Positions 1-8,651 of a stretch of 64,000 nucleotides of DNA are shown here, piece by piece. Made by a program: the position numbers and the translations under genes. Source of the DNA: Caulobacter sp. AP07 (GTDB lineage Bacteria > Pseudomonadota > Alphaproteobacteria > Caulobacterales > Caulobacteraceae); assembly GCF_000281955.1 (NCBI RefSeq), contig NZ_AKKF01000122.1, forward strand, positions 1-64,000. Reading direction: 5' to 3'. Every line of letters starts with the position of its first letter. Position 1 is the first letter of the stretch. The notes beneath the pieces were generated by a model. The model did not search any database, had not been told where the DNA came from, and worked only from the letters and a program-made list of their open reading frames with translations.

Positions 1-776
1 GGCTCGACGCTCGGCGCCGGGGCCTGGACGTCGGCGATCTCGGCCGGGGCGGCGGTCGGGCGCTTGACGGCCGGCTTGTAGAGATAGCCGGCGGCGATCA
101 CCGCGATCAGGCCGGCGGCGGCGAGCCAGGCGCGCGGCTCCTTCCAGCCCGGCTTGGCGCCGGGGGCCATGTGGCCCAGCACCTCGTCGCGATCGAGGAC
201 CTGGTGCTTGGCCACCGCGCCCAGGTGCAGGGCCAGCAGCAGATAGGTCGTCTTGACCAGCAGGCCATGGCTGATCTCGCCGGCCTTGTACCAGAGGTGC
301 TTGGGCCCCGTGGCCAGTTCGGGCAGGAACGGCAGGTGCGGCCAGGGGACGGTTCCGTACAGCAGGGTCGGGATGTTCAGCTTGCTGGCCGAGACCATGA
401 TCCAGCCGGTGACCGGCAGGCCGATCATGATCACGTAGAAGGCCACGTGCACGATGTGCGAGGCGATCGTCTCCCAGCGCGGCTGCCCGACCGGGTGCGG
501 CGGCGGCTTGTTGAACAGCCGCCAGGCCAGCCGCGCCAGGCTGAGCAGCAGGATGGTGATGCCGATCGACTTGTGCAGCTGGAAGATGGCGTAGGTGGCC
601 GGGCCCTTGGGCTCGTCGCCCATCCGCCAGCCCAGGATGACCTGGAAGATGATGGCGGCGGCGATCAGCCAGTGCAGGATGATCGCCACCGTCGTGTAGC
701 GTTTGCGCGCATCTGGGCGCGCGGGATTCGGAGCGGCCGCCGCCGAGGCGGTCTCGTGGGTCGTCTCGGCGGTCAT
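1..776 (-). CDS. Cytochrome b561 family membrane protein (C-terminus cut by window edge)
   Basis: About 258 residues are visible. The protein is a di-haem b561-type membrane cytochrome that would move electrons across or along the inner membrane. Four hydrophobic helices carry the expected histidines: ILHWLIAAA near residue 33, LHKSIG, ISHGLLV and LALHLGAV. Helix four is followed by one more hydrophobic stretch and a Pro/Ala-rich linker that runs out of the window. In this family such a linker sometimes leads into a fused periplasmic YceI domain; that is inference here because the end is missing. The ATG has a GAGGAC ribosome site upstream. A YceI gene lies 40 bases upstream on the same strand, so the two probably form an operon. 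Confidence 0.88.
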   Translation of the reverse strand, partial: MTAETTHETASAAAAPNPARPDARKRYTTVAIILHWLIAAAIIFQVILGWRMGDEPKGPATYAIFQLHKSIGITILLLSLARLAWRLFNKPPPHPVGQPRWETIASHIVHVAFYVIMIGLPVTGWIMVSASKLNIPTLLYGTVPWPHLPFLPELATGPKHLWYKAGEISHGLLVKTTYLLLALHLGAVAKHQVLDRDEVLGHMAPGAKPGWKEPRAWLAAAGLIAVIAAGYLYKPAVKRPTAAPAEIADVQAPAPSVE

Positions 777-816
777 GGCCGTCCTCGTCTCTGAAGCTTA
801 CTGGCTCGGCCGAATC

Positions 817-1446
817 TTACTTCTTCGGATTGAACTCGGCTTCGATCGCCAGGTCGACATCGTCGCTGACCATCGGCACCAGGTGGGTGAAGCCGAAGTC
901 CGAGCGCTTGATCTTGCCGGTCGCCGAGAAGCCCATGATCTGCGAGCCGAACGGGGTCTTGGCGAAGCCGTTATAGGTGACGTCCAGGGTCACCGGCTTG
1001 GTCACGCCGCGGAAGGTCAGGTCGCCGGTCAGCTTGCCCGGCTCGACCTTGGTCGAGACGAAGGTGATCTTCGGGAACTGGGCGCCGTTGAAGAATTTCG
1101 GGTCCGTGCCGATTTCCTTGTCGAAGTCCGGCAGGCCGGTGTCGACCTTGGTCGCGTCGATGGTGATCGACACCTTGGTGGCCAGCGGCTTGGCCGGGTC
1201 GTAGGCGTAGGACCCGTCGATGGCGCCCTGGGCGAAGCGGAAGGTGTAGTGCGACGTGCCGAAGTGCGTGACCTTCATGGTCAGGCTGGCGTGGCGCTTG
1301 TCGAGCGTCCAGTTGCCGGCCGGAGCCTGGGCCGGATCGGTCGCGACCTGGGCGGAAGCCACGGCCGGGATGGTGACGGACGCGGACAGAAGCGCGCCGG
1401 CCAGGATGGCGCCCCTGAAGAGCGAGGGGGCGAAACGGCGGTTCAT
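817..1446 (-). CDS. YceI family secreted protein
   Basis: A 209-residue YceI-like lipid-binding beta-barrel protein. The ATG at 1446 is preferred because GGAGA lies just upstream and a clean signal peptide follows (basic NRRFAPSLFR, hydrophobic core, AVASA-Q cleavage near residue 30). The open frame extends further upstream, but without family similarity. The mature part has the YceI pattern: WTLDKRHASL at the start, then HFGTSHYTFRF, LTGDLTFRGVTKPVTLDV and a C-terminal SDDVDLAIEAEF. Members bind isoprenoid or other amphiphilic lipids in the periplasm. The cytochrome b561 gene directly downstream is a frequent partner, suggesting a quinone-related role, which is inference. Confidence 0.92.
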   Translation of the reverse strand: MNRRFAPSLFRGAILAGALLSASVTIPAVASAQVATDPAQAPAGNWTLDKRHASLTMKVTHFGTSHYTFRFAQGAIDGSYAYDPAKPLATKVSITIDATKVDTGLPDFDKEIGTDPKFFNGAQFPKITFVSTKVEPGKLTGDLTFRGVTKPVTLDVTYNGFAKTPFGSQIMGFSATGKIKRSDFGFTHLVPMVSDDVDLAIEAEFNPKK

Positions 1447-1616
1447 GAAAGTCTCCAAATTGTTACAGCTGCAGTTGCTGAACCCCCGACTTAAGAAGCT
1501 TGGCGTGTAGAAGAAGGGGGCGGGGTTCACGAAGCCGTGATCACCCTCACTTTGCACGCCGGCCGCATGTCTCTAAACGAGGGCCATAAACTCAAGAGTC
1601 GAGATCGGAAACGACC

Positions 1617-3389
1617 ATGTCCTACCGCGCGCCCGTTCGTGACCTAGCCTTCACCCTGCGCCATGTGGCCGGCTTCGACAACCTGGCCGCCGCCTTTCCG
1701 GAGGCCGACGCCGACACGGTCGAGGCGGTGCTGGAAGCGGCCGGCGTGTTCGCCGGCGAGGTGCTGGCCCCGATCAACCGGGCCGGCGACCTCAACCCCG
1801 CCAAACTGGAAAACGGCGTGGTGCGCACCTCGCCGGGGTTCGCCGCCGCCTACAAGGCCTTCGCCGAAGCCGGCTGGAACAGCCTGGCGGCCGATCCCGA
1901 GCACGGCGGCCAGGGCCTGCCCAAGTCCCTGGAGATCGCGGTTTTCGAGATGGTCCACGCCGCCAACATGGCGTTCGGCCTGTGCCCGATGCTGACCCTG
2001 GCGGCCATTGAGGCCCTGGCCCACCATGGCTCCGACAGCCAGAAGGCCAACTACCTGCCCCGGCTGGTGTCGGGCGAATGGACCGGGACCATGAACCTGA
2101 CCGAGCCCCAGGCCGGTTCGGACCTGGCGGCCCTGACGACGATGGCCACGCCGGACGGCGCGGGCGCGTACACGCTGAACGGCCAGAAGATCTTCATCAC
2201 CTGGGGCGACCACGACGTCGCCGACAACGTCTGCCACCTGGTGCTGGCCCGCACGCCCGACGCCCCTCCGGGCGTCAAGGGCATCTCGCTGTTCCTGGCC
2301 CCGAAGGTGCTGGTCGACGCCGACGGCAAGCTGGGCCAGGCCAACGCCCTGCGCGTGGGCAGCCTGGAGCACAAGCTGGGCATCCACGGCTCGCCCACCT
2401 GCGTGATGCTGTACGAGGGGGCCAGGGCCGAGCTGGTCGGCGAGCTGGGCAAGGGCCTGGCCCACATGTTCACGATGATGAACGCCGCCCGCCTGCAGGT
2501 CGGGACGCAGGGCGTGGCCATCGCCGAGCGCGCCTACCAGCAGGCCCTGGCCTTCTCGCTGGAGCGCGCCCAGGGCCGGTCGGCCTGGACGGGCGCCTAT
2601 CCGGCCCGGCTGTTCGACCATCCCGACATCCGCAAGACCCTGATGCTGATGAAGGCCCGGATCGAGGCGGCGCGTGGCGTCTGCCTGTCGACCGCCGTGG
2701 CCGCCGACCTGTCGCGCCACGGGGCCAACGAAGCCGAACGCGCCGCCGCCAAGCTGCGCGAGGAACTGCTGACCCCGATCGCCAAGGCCTGGTCCACCGA
2801 CATGGGCGTCGAGGTCGCCTCGATGGGCGTGCAGATCCACGGCGGCATGGGCTTCATCGAGGAGACCGGCGCGGCCCAGCACTATCGCGACGCCCGCATC
2901 AACCCGATCTACGAAGGCGCCAACGGCATCCAGGCCATCGACCTGGTCGGCCGCAAGCTGATGCTCGGCGAGGGCCAGGCGATCGGCGACCTGATGGACG
3001 ACATGCGCGACACCGTCGAGGCGATCGAGGCCGCCGGCGACCCGGCCCTGGACCTGGTGGCCTCGCGGCTGAAGACCGCCCTGGACGCCGCCAGCGGGGC
3101 CACCGCCTGGCTGATCGAGCGCCGGGCCCGGGCCATGCCGGACGCGCTGTCCGGCGCGACGGCCTATCTGAAGCTGCTGGGCGACGTGGTCGGCGGCTGG
3201 ATGCTGGCCAAGGGGGCGCTGGCGGTGTTGGCCATGGAAGGCGGCGACGCCGACTGGAAGGCCGTGAAGATCGCCCTGGCGCGGGTCTACGCCCAGAACG
3301 TGCTGGCGGGCGTACCCGGCCAGGCGGCGGCGGTGACGGCGGGGGCGGAGGATCTGGCGGCGGTGACGGCGGAAGCGCTGGGGGCGTGA
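1617..3389 (+). CDS. Acyl-CoA dehydrogenase, long DmdC-like type
   Basis: A 590-residue FAD-dependent acyl-CoA dehydrogenase that would introduce a trans-2,3 double bond into an acyl-CoA. The length (longer than the usual 380-400) and the extra C-terminal helical domain match the 3-methylmercaptopropionyl-CoA dehydrogenase (DmdC)-like branch. Visible are the N-terminal SYRAPVRDLAFTLRHV segment typical of this branch, the flavin-site MNLTEPQAGSDLAAL near 163, GTQGVAIAERAYQQAL near 300, GVQIHGGMGFIEE and the terminal-loop IYEGANGIQAIDL near 430. The true substrate cannot be read from sequence; many homologues act on ordinary fatty acyl-CoAs. It is monocistronic and convergent with the peroxiredoxin gene. 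Confidence 0.93.
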   Translation: MSYRAPVRDLAFTLRHVAGFDNLAAAFPEADADTVEAVLEAAGVFAGEVLAPINRAGDLNPAKLENGVVRTSPGFAAAYKAFAEAGWNSLAADPEHGGQGLPKSLEIAVFEMVHAANMAFGLCPMLTLAAIEALAHHGSDSQKANYLPRLVSGEWTGTMNLTEPQAGSDLAALTTMATPDGAGAYTLNGQKIFITWGDHDVADNVCHLVLARTPDAPPGVKGISLFLAPKVLVDADGKLGQANALRVGSLEHKLGIHGSPTCVMLYEGARAELVGELGKGLAHMFTMMNAARLQVGTQGVAIAERAYQQALAFSLERAQGRSAWTGAYPARLFDHPDIRKTLMLMKARIEAARGVCLSTAVAADLSRHGANEAERAAAKLREELLTPIAKAWSTDMGVEVASMGVQIHGGMGFIEETGAAQHYRDARINPIYEGANGIQAIDLVGRKLMLGEGQAIGDLMDDMRDTVEAIEAAGDPALDLVASRLKTALDAASGATAWLIERRARAMPDALSGATAYLKLLGDVVGGWMLAKGALAVLAMEGGDADWKAVKIALARVYAQNVLAGVPGQAAAVTAGAEDLAAVTAEALGA

Positions 3390-3390
3390 T

Positions 3391-3420
3391 CAAAAAAGGC
3401 GGCGGAGTGATCCGCCGCCT
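3391..3420 (-). terminator. Rho-independent terminator for the peroxiredoxin transcript
   Basis: A perfect 10-bp stem (AGGCGGCGGA/TCCGCCGCCT, loop GTGA) is followed on the minus strand by a run of six T. It lies just past the palindromic repeat downstream of the peroxiredoxin stop. On the plus strand it also sits right after the dehydrogenase stop but lacks a T run in that direction. Confidence 0.7.
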
Positions 3421-3431
3421 CTCAAAAATCA

Positions 3432-3527
3432 CGTCATCCCCCGACTTGTTCGGGGGACCCAAGCGGCGCCAACCGATAGTCCTCGATCAACTCTGCTTGG
3501 GTCCCCCGCATAAAGCGGGGGATGACG
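3432..3527. repeat. Palindromic repeat family A, copy 1
   Basis: A 96-bp element with inverted ends CGTCATCCCCCG and CGGGGGATGACG. Each arm holds its own small hairpin (CCCCCGA-CTTGT-TCGGGGG on the left, CCCCGC-ATAAA-GCGGGG on the right), then GGACCCAAG/CTTGGGTCC, around a variable core. It is the reverse orientation of the copies at 34148 and 39781. It lies between two convergent genes. Confidence 0.9.
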
Positions 3528-3552
3528 AAATTGGGTTGTGGCTGAACAGCCC

Positions 3553-4035
3553 CTACAGCTGGCCCAGCATGTAGTCGGCCGACGACACCTTGAACTCACC
3601 GCCCTCTTCGACGTTCAGCGTCTCGACCACGCCGTCCTTGGCGATCAGCGAGTAGCGCTGCGAGCGCAGGCCCATGCCGAACTTGCTGCCGTCGAACTCC
3701 AGGCCCAGGGCCTGGGTGAAGGCGCCGTTGCCGTCGGCCAGCAGCAGGACCTCGTCGGTGATGCCCTGGTCGGCGGCCCAGGCCTTCATCACGAAGACGT
3801 CGTTGACCGAGACGCAGGCGATCGCATCCACGCCCTTGGCTTTCAGGTCCGCCGACTTCTCCTTGAAGCCCGGCAGATGCTTGGCCGAGCAGGTCGGGGT
3901 GAAGGCGCCGGGCACGGCGAACAGGGCCACGGTCTTGCCCTTGAACAGCTCGTCGCTGGTCAGCGGCGCGGGGCCTTCGGCCGTGAAGGTCATGAAAGTC
4001 GCCGAGGGAAGGGTGTCGCCAACCTTGATCGCCAT
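3553..4035 (-). CDS. Peroxiredoxin, Prx5/AhpE-TSA type
   Basis: A 160-residue thiol peroxidase that reduces hydrogen peroxide and organic hydroperoxides in the cytoplasm. The peroxidatic cysteine lies in VPGAFTPTCSAKHLPG (Cys49), the signature of the Prx5 group; the Arg of the active site is in GLRSQRYSLI. The ATG at 4035 begins the canonical MAIKVGDTLPSATF and is the family start; the open frame runs further upstream without similarity. It is divergent from yqgE, with about 110 bases between them that must hold both promoters. No peroxide-regulator site could be recognised. Confidence 0.94.
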   Translation of the reverse strand: MAIKVGDTLPSATFMTFTAEGPAPLTSDELFKGKTVALFAVPGAFTPTCSAKHLPGFKEKSADLKAKGVDAIACVSVNDVFVMKAWAADQGITDEVLLLADGNGAFTQALGLEFDGSKFGMGLRSQRYSLIAKDGVVETLNVEEGGEFKVSSADYMLGQL

Positions 4036-4146
4036 GTGCGGGATTCCTGTTCGTTGAGGGAGCCGATCGGAGATAAAGCCCCGAAGGCCGATCGCCAAGG
4101 AAAGGTTGGACTTGAAACCGGCGCCTTCCAGCCTGATCCTCTCCTT

Positions 4147-4746
4147 ATGGACCCGACCCACACTGACCTTGGCGTGAAATCCGAGCCCGCGTTTCTTGCC
4201 GGACAGATGCTGGTGGCCATGCCGGGTATCGAGGATCCCCGTTTCGAGCGCGCGGTGCTCTATCTGTGCGCCCACGACGCCGAGCAGGCCATGGGCCTGG
4301 CGGTCAACCGCCCGGTCGAGGGCCTGACCCTGTTCGAACTGCTCAACAATCTGGGCGTCCATCCCGACACCGGGGCCCTGAGCGACCTGGTGATGCTGGG
4401 CGGACCGGTCGAGCGCGAGCGCGGCTTCGTCCTGCACACCGACGACTTCGTCTCCCCGGACTCCACCGTGCCGGTGGCCGACGGCCTGGCCCTGACCGTC
4501 ACCCGCGACGTGCTGGACGCCCTGGGCAGCCGGCTGCGGCGGCCGCGCCACGCGATCCTGGCCCTGGGCTATTCCGGCTGGGGCCCGGGACAGCTGGAGC
4601 AGGAACTGCGCGACAATGTCTGGCTGATCTGCGAGGCCGACGAGACCCTGCTGTTCGGCGACGACTACGAGAACAAATGGACCCGCGCCCTGGCCAAGAT
4701 CGGGATCACCGCCGATCACCTGTCGGCTCAATCGGGGCGGGCCTAG
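4147..4746 (+). CDS. YqgE/AlgH family protein
   Basis: A 199-residue member of the conserved YqgE/AlgH (DUF179) family, whose biochemical role is not settled. Typical segments are present: FLAGQMLVAMPGIEDPRFERAV at 17-38, MGLAVNRP, LGGPVERERGFVLH, and the C-terminal GYSGWGPGQLEQELRDNVWL. The ATG at 4147 gives the usual family length. It is transcribed away from the peroxiredoxin gene and is followed 112 bases later by a slipin gene on the same strand. Confidence 0.93.
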   Translation: MDPTHTDLGVKSEPAFLAGQMLVAMPGIEDPRFERAVLYLCAHDAEQAMGLAVNRPVEGLTLFELLNNLGVHPDTGALSDLVMLGGPVERERGFVLHTDDFVSPDSTVPVADGLALTVTRDVLDALGSRLRRPRHAILALGYSGWGPGQLEQELRDNVWLICEADETLLFGDDYENKWTRALAKIGITADHLSAQSGRA

Positions 4747-4858
4747 GCGGCGAAACCCCTCCCCGCCGCAACCTTCGCTTTGGATGAGCGTTTAATGGGG
4801 TGATGCAAGTCGCGGCGCGCCGCGCCGGGGCCTCCGCATCCATCACGGGAGCAGGCCC

Positions 4859-5752
4859 ATGCGCCAGCCCAGTGCTATTCCCCTCACCCTCTTCTTCCTC
4901 GTCGCCGGCGTGGGCGCGGCGATATCCTGGCCGTTCCGCGACGACGCCACCACGGCGGGCGCCCTGATGGCCATGTTCGTCGTCGCGGCGACCTTGCTGG
5001 CGGCGGCGATCAAGGTCGCCAGCCAGTGGGAACGGGCGGTCGTCCTGCGCCTGGGACGGTTTCGCGCCCTCAACGGCCCGGGCCTGTTCTGGATCATCCC
5101 GATCGTCGACGTCATCCCCTACTGGATCGACGTCCGGGTGATCACCTCCACCTTCAAGGCCGAAAAGACCCTCACCAAGGACACCGTGCCCGTCGACGTG
5201 GACGCGGCGCTGTTCTGGCGGGTGGTCGATCCGCAGCGGGCGGCGCTGGACGTCGAGGACTACCACAGCGCCATCGCCTGGGCGTCCCAGACCGCCCTGC
5301 GCGACGTCATCGGCAAGACCGTGCTGGCCGCCATGCTGGAGGGTCGCGAACAGATCGGCAAGGAACTGCGCAGGATCATCGACGAACGCACCGAACCCTG
5401 GGGCGTCGAGGTCATCTCGGTGGAGCTCAAGGACGTCCTGATCCCCGAGGCCCTGGAGAACGCGATGTCCATGCAGGCCCAGGCCGAGCGCGAGCGCCAG
5501 GCCCGGATCATCCTGGGCGATTCCGAACGCCAGGTGGCCGAGAGCTTCCAGGAGGCGGCCCGCGGCTATGCGGGCAATCCCACCGCCCTGCACCTGCGGG
5601 CGATGAACATGCTCTACGAAGGGCTGAAGCAGAACTCGACCTTCGTCATCGTGCCCAGCACGGCGCTGGATTCGATGCAGTTGGGCGGCATCGCCGGCCT
5701 GGCTCGCGAACCGGTGGTCGCGCAGGTTCCGGTCTCGGCGGCCGCTCACTAG
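4859..5752 (+). CDS. Slipin (SPFH/stomatin-like membrane protein)
   Basis: A 297-residue stomatin-type protein of the slipin subgroup. Two hydrophobic segments at about 8-25 and 38-58 anchor it. The SPFH domain follows from SQWERAVVLRLGRF through PGLFWIIPIVDVI, VPVDVDAALFWRV and VISVELKDVLIP. After it comes a charged helical stretch (MQAQAERERQARIILGDSE), and the end is short and hydrophobic. Slipins oligomerise at membranes and are often paired with a NfeD-type protease; no such partner gene is next to it here. The start ATG has no competitor nearby. Confidence 0.93.
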   Translation: MRQPSAIPLTLFFLVAGVGAAISWPFRDDATTAGALMAMFVVAATLLAAAIKVASQWERAVVLRLGRFRALNGPGLFWIIPIVDVIPYWIDVRVITSTFKAEKTLTKDTVPVDVDAALFWRVVDPQRAALDVEDYHSAIAWASQTALRDVIGKTVLAAMLEGREQIGKELRRIIDERTEPWGVEVISVELKDVLIPEALENAMSMQAQAERERQARIILGDSERQVAESFQEAARGYAGNPTALHLRAMNMLYEGLKQNSTFVIVPSTALDSMQLGGIAGLAREPVVAQVPVSAAAH

Positions 5753-5962
5753 TCCGGCCGAAACGCCGCGGCGCGGGTCGTCGACATCGTCGCGATTCGA
5801 CGCCGCGGAAGCGCGTCCGGAGCCCACGCTGCGGCCAATCTTCGCGTCCGATCAAACACTCACGGCAACGCTTGCATTCCCCGGAATACGGGCTTTTCAT
5901 TCTTAAGCTGGGTTCAGGTCTGCTGTTCGTTCGCGCGGGCAGGTGACCCCTGGCTGACGCTC

Positions 5963-6961
5963 ATGACCTCCCTGCGCGTGATATCGCCGGACGTGGAAAA
6001 CTGGGCCCCGCGGCGCCGTGAGCCGTCGCCCGCGCGGCCCCCGCTTCCGATCCTCTCGCTGTCGATCGCCGTCCTTTTGGGGCTCTACGGCATGCAGTTG
6101 ATGCTCAGCGAGGCGCGCGACGTTTCGCCGGCCGTCCCTTCGGTTCGCGAGCCCGAACGCTTCGAACCCGATCCGCCGCCGACGTCGGCGCAGCGCCTGA
6201 AGATCGTCCTGACCCCGTCGGCCGCCATCACCACCCATCCCGAGACCTGGGCCGTGCTGCCTACCGCCCTCGACGGCCCGGTGGTCGCCACGCCCCTGGC
6301 CGACCCCCGCACGGCGACGCAACAGGCCGCCGCCTGCCGCGAGGCGCACGGCATGGCCACCCAGATGGTCTGCGTCGATCCCATGCTGGCCGCCGCCGAC
6401 CGTCAGGCCTCGGACGCCTACGAAGCGGTGCTGGCGGCGGGTGCGTCGCAAGCCGCCCTGGGGCGGTCGCAGGCGCGCTGGATGCTGGTGCGGGAGGCGG
6501 CGGCGCGGTCTTCGCCGGAGGATCTTCTGGCGGCCTATCAGGAGCGGATACGGCGCCTGCGGGCGACCGCGACGGCGCTGCTGTTGCAGGATGAGGCGCT
6601 CACGAACCCTCCCCCCGAGAGCGAGCCGATCGTCCGCCCATCGGCGAGCCCCGTGAAGGCGGCGATCACGCCACCGTCGGCGGGCCCTGTGAAGGCGGCG
6701 ATTGCGCGGCGCCCGGCGCGCCTTGTGAAGGAGACGATCGTGCGGCGACCGGCGGGCCCTGCGAAGGAGACGATCGTGCGACGGCCGACGCGCCCCGCGA
6801 AGGAAGTGATCGCGCGGCGACCGGCGGAGGAGAAAATGGGCGTGAGGGGGTCCCGTTCCCCCCGGTCGCCTTCGGCGACACCGCCCCCACGGAAGAAGGC
6901 GTCGGGAGTGTCTAGCCCCGCGCCTTCACCGGCGCCGCGCCGTCCACATAGGCCTCATTGA
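5963..6961 (+). CDS. Hypothetical membrane-anchored protein with Lys/Pro-rich 12-residue repeats
   Basis: A 332-residue protein I do not recognise as a whole. One hydrophobic segment (about 29-47) suggests an N-terminal anchor. Residues about 120-195 resemble the Cys-rich DUF1311/LprI-like module (ACREAHGMATQMVCVDPML, then QARWMLVREAAA). From about 220 there are five imperfect 12-residue units of the form P(V/A)K(A/E)(A/T)I(A/V)RRPA(R/G), giving a very basic tail, followed by a Ser/Pro/Arg-rich end. The last 50 bases overlap the 3' end of pdeA on the other strand, so the extreme C-terminus is dictated by pdeA coding sequence. The tail could bind polyanions such as DNA or cell-wall polymers; this is only inference. 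Confidence 0.65.
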   Translation: MTSLRVISPDVENWAPRRREPSPARPPLPILSLSIAVLLGLYGMQLMLSEARDVSPAVPSVREPERFEPDPPPTSAQRLKIVLTPSAAITTHPETWAVLPTALDGPVVATPLADPRTATQQAAACREAHGMATQMVCVDPMLAAADRQASDAYEAVLAAGASQAALGRSQARWMLVREAAARSSPEDLLAAYQERIRRLRATATALLLQDEALTNPPPESEPIVRPSASPVKAAITPPSAGPVKAAIARRPARLVKETIVRRPAGPAKETIVRRPTRPAKEVIARRPAEEKMGVRGSRSPRSPSATPPPRKKASGVSSPAPSPAPRRPHRPH

Positions 6962-8579
6962 GATAGACCTCGGCCTCCTGCGGCGACAGGGCCGGCGCGT
7001 AGCCGAAGCCCTGGCCGTAGTCGCAGCCCAGCGACTGCAGGGCCCGGGCCATCTCGGCGTTCTCGACGCCCTCGGCGACGACTTCCAGGTCCAGGTCCTG
7101 GCCCAGCTTGACCACCGAGCGGACGATCTTGGCCGAGCCGGCGTTGGCGCCCATGGTCCGCACGAAATAGCGGTCGATCTTCAGCGTGTCGAACGGCAGA
7201 CGGGTCAGGTAGGACAGCGACGAGAAGCCGGTGCCGAAGTCGTCCAGCGCCAGGCCGGCCCCGGCGTCGCGCAGGGTCTTGAGGATCACCGCGGCCCGCT
7301 CGGGGTCGCGCATGATGTCGCTCTCGGTGACTTCCAGCTTCAGCGCGCCGCGCGGCAGGCCGTTCTCGCGCAGCACCTGGGCGACGTCCTGCACCAGGCC
7401 CGGACGGTCGATCTCGCCGGTCGACAGGTTGACGCTGACGGTCAGGGCGCCGACCGCCGGGTGGCTGGCGCGCCAGGCGGCCAGTTGCCGGGCCGAGGTG
7501 CGCATCATGTGCTCGCCCAGCTCGCTCATCAGGCCCATTTCCTCGACCAGCGGCAGGAACTCGTCGGGCGGCAGCATGCCGCGACGCGGATGGATCCAGC
7601 GGGCCAGGGCCTCGAAGCCCGACAGGGCGCCGGTCGACAGGCGCACCACGGGCTGGAAATAGGGAGTGATCTCGCCGCGGCCGATGGCCCCGCGCAGGTC
7701 GGCCTCCAGGGCCAGGCGCGACAGGCCGTCGGTCTCCATCGAGCGGCCGTAGGCGGCGGCCCCGCCGCGTCCGCCGGCCGCGGCGGCCTCGACAGCCAGC
7801 TCGGCGCGGCGCAGCAGTTCGGCCGCCTCGGGGGCGTCCTCGCCGCCCTCGGCCGCCACGGCGCCGATCGACAGGGTGGGATGGATGTCGAAGCCGGCCA
7901 CCCGCAAGGGCTGCTCCAGCGACGCGCGCAGCAGCTCGGCCGGCTCGAAGCCGGTGGGGTCGCACAGCACCGCGAACTCGTCCTCGCCGATCCGGCCCAG
8001 CAGGGCCTCGGACGGGAAGGCGGCGGCCAGGCGCGAGCCCAGGGCGGCTAGCACCAGGTCGGCGCGCTCGTGGCCCAGGGCCTCGTTCAGGCGGCGCAGG
8101 CGGTCGACGTCGGCGACCACCAGCTCGTGGACACCAGGCCGCGCCAGGCGCTCGCGGGCCTGGGCGATGAAGCTCTTGCGGTCGAGCAGGCCGGTCAGGC
8201 TGTCGCGCTCGGAGGCGGCGAACTTGGTCTCGGGCACCGCCACGCCGGCGGCGCGCACGCCGTCCTCCAGCCAGACGCCGCGCCAGATGCAGGTGCCCGC
8301 GCCGCGCAGGCGCAGGCGGGCGACGATCTCGCTGCCCGGCTCGCGGACCTTGAGGATGTCTTCGGCCTGGGCGCGGTCCTGGGGCAGGGTCAGGGCGCGG
8401 AAGGCGGCGGAGGAACAGTCGGGGGCCAGCGGCCCCATGCCCAGGGCGCGCGCCGCGCCGTTGACCCGCAGCCGGTCGAGCTCGGGCTCCCAGAGCCACA
8501 ACGCCACCTCGGCGGCGCCCAGCGCCTCCAGCGTGGCCGTGGCGTCCCAAACGCGTCGCTGACTAATCTTAAACGACAT
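6912..8579 (-). CDS. pdeA: Cyclic-di-GMP phosphodiesterase PdeA-like (PAS-degenerate GGDEF-EAL)
   Basis: A 555-residue protein. Residues about 15-115 form a PAS-like sensor. Residues 125-285 form a GGDEF domain whose active site reads GEDEF (198-202), and about 295-545 form an EAL domain with intact GFEALARW, VTESDI, DDFGTGFSSL and KIDRYFV motifs. In Caulobacter crescentus PdeA has this length, this domain order and the same GEDEF change; its GGDEF domain binds GTP and stimulates c-di-GMP hydrolysis by the EAL domain. The start at 8579 follows GGATCAGGGC and gives the PdeA length; an upstream ATG at 8606 is less likely. PdeA acts at the swarmer-to-stalked transition in Caulobacter; that role here is by homology. 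Confidence 0.88.
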   Translation of the reverse strand: MSFKISQRRVWDATATLEALGAAEVALWLWEPELDRLRVNGAARALGMGPLAPDCSSAAFRALTLPQDRAQAEDILKVREPGSEIVARLRLRGAGTCIWRGVWLEDGVRAAGVAVPETKFAASERDSLTGLLDRKSFIAQARERLARPGVHELVVADVDRLRRLNEALGHERADLVLAALGSRLAAAFPSEALLGRIGEDEFAVLCDPTGFEPAELLRASLEQPLRVAGFDIHPTLSIGAVAAEGGEDAPEAAELLRRAELAVEAAAAGGRGGAAAYGRSMETDGLSRLALEADLRGAIGRGEITPYFQPVVRLSTGALSGFEALARWIHPRRGMLPPDEFLPLVEEMGLMSELGEHMMRTSARQLAAWRASHPAVGALTVSVNLSTGEIDRPGLVQDVAQVLRENGLPRGALKLEVTESDIMRDPERAAVILKTLRDAGAGLALDDFGTGFSSLSYLTRLPFDTLKIDRYFVRTMGANAGSAKIVRSVVKLGQDLDLEVVAEGVENAEMARALQSLGCDYGQGFGYAPALSPQEAEVYLNEAYVDGAAPVKARG

Positions 8580-8651
8580 GCCCTGATCCCGCGCCCGAGG
8601 GCGCAATGTCCGGGCCCGCGCTAGGATTCCTCCCCGAAGGGTAAGACCGGC

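Noticed and set aside
2078-3574. Long frame of about 500 codons in another phase of the acyl-CoA dehydrogenase gene
   Set aside because: Pro/Arg/Gly-rich shadow of a clear enzyme gene; no start site or domain.
6600-6830. Short direct repeats that might suggest a CRISPR-like or satellite array
   Set aside because: The 36-bp units are adjacent without spacers and stay in the reading frame, so they are coding repeats of the protein at 5963.
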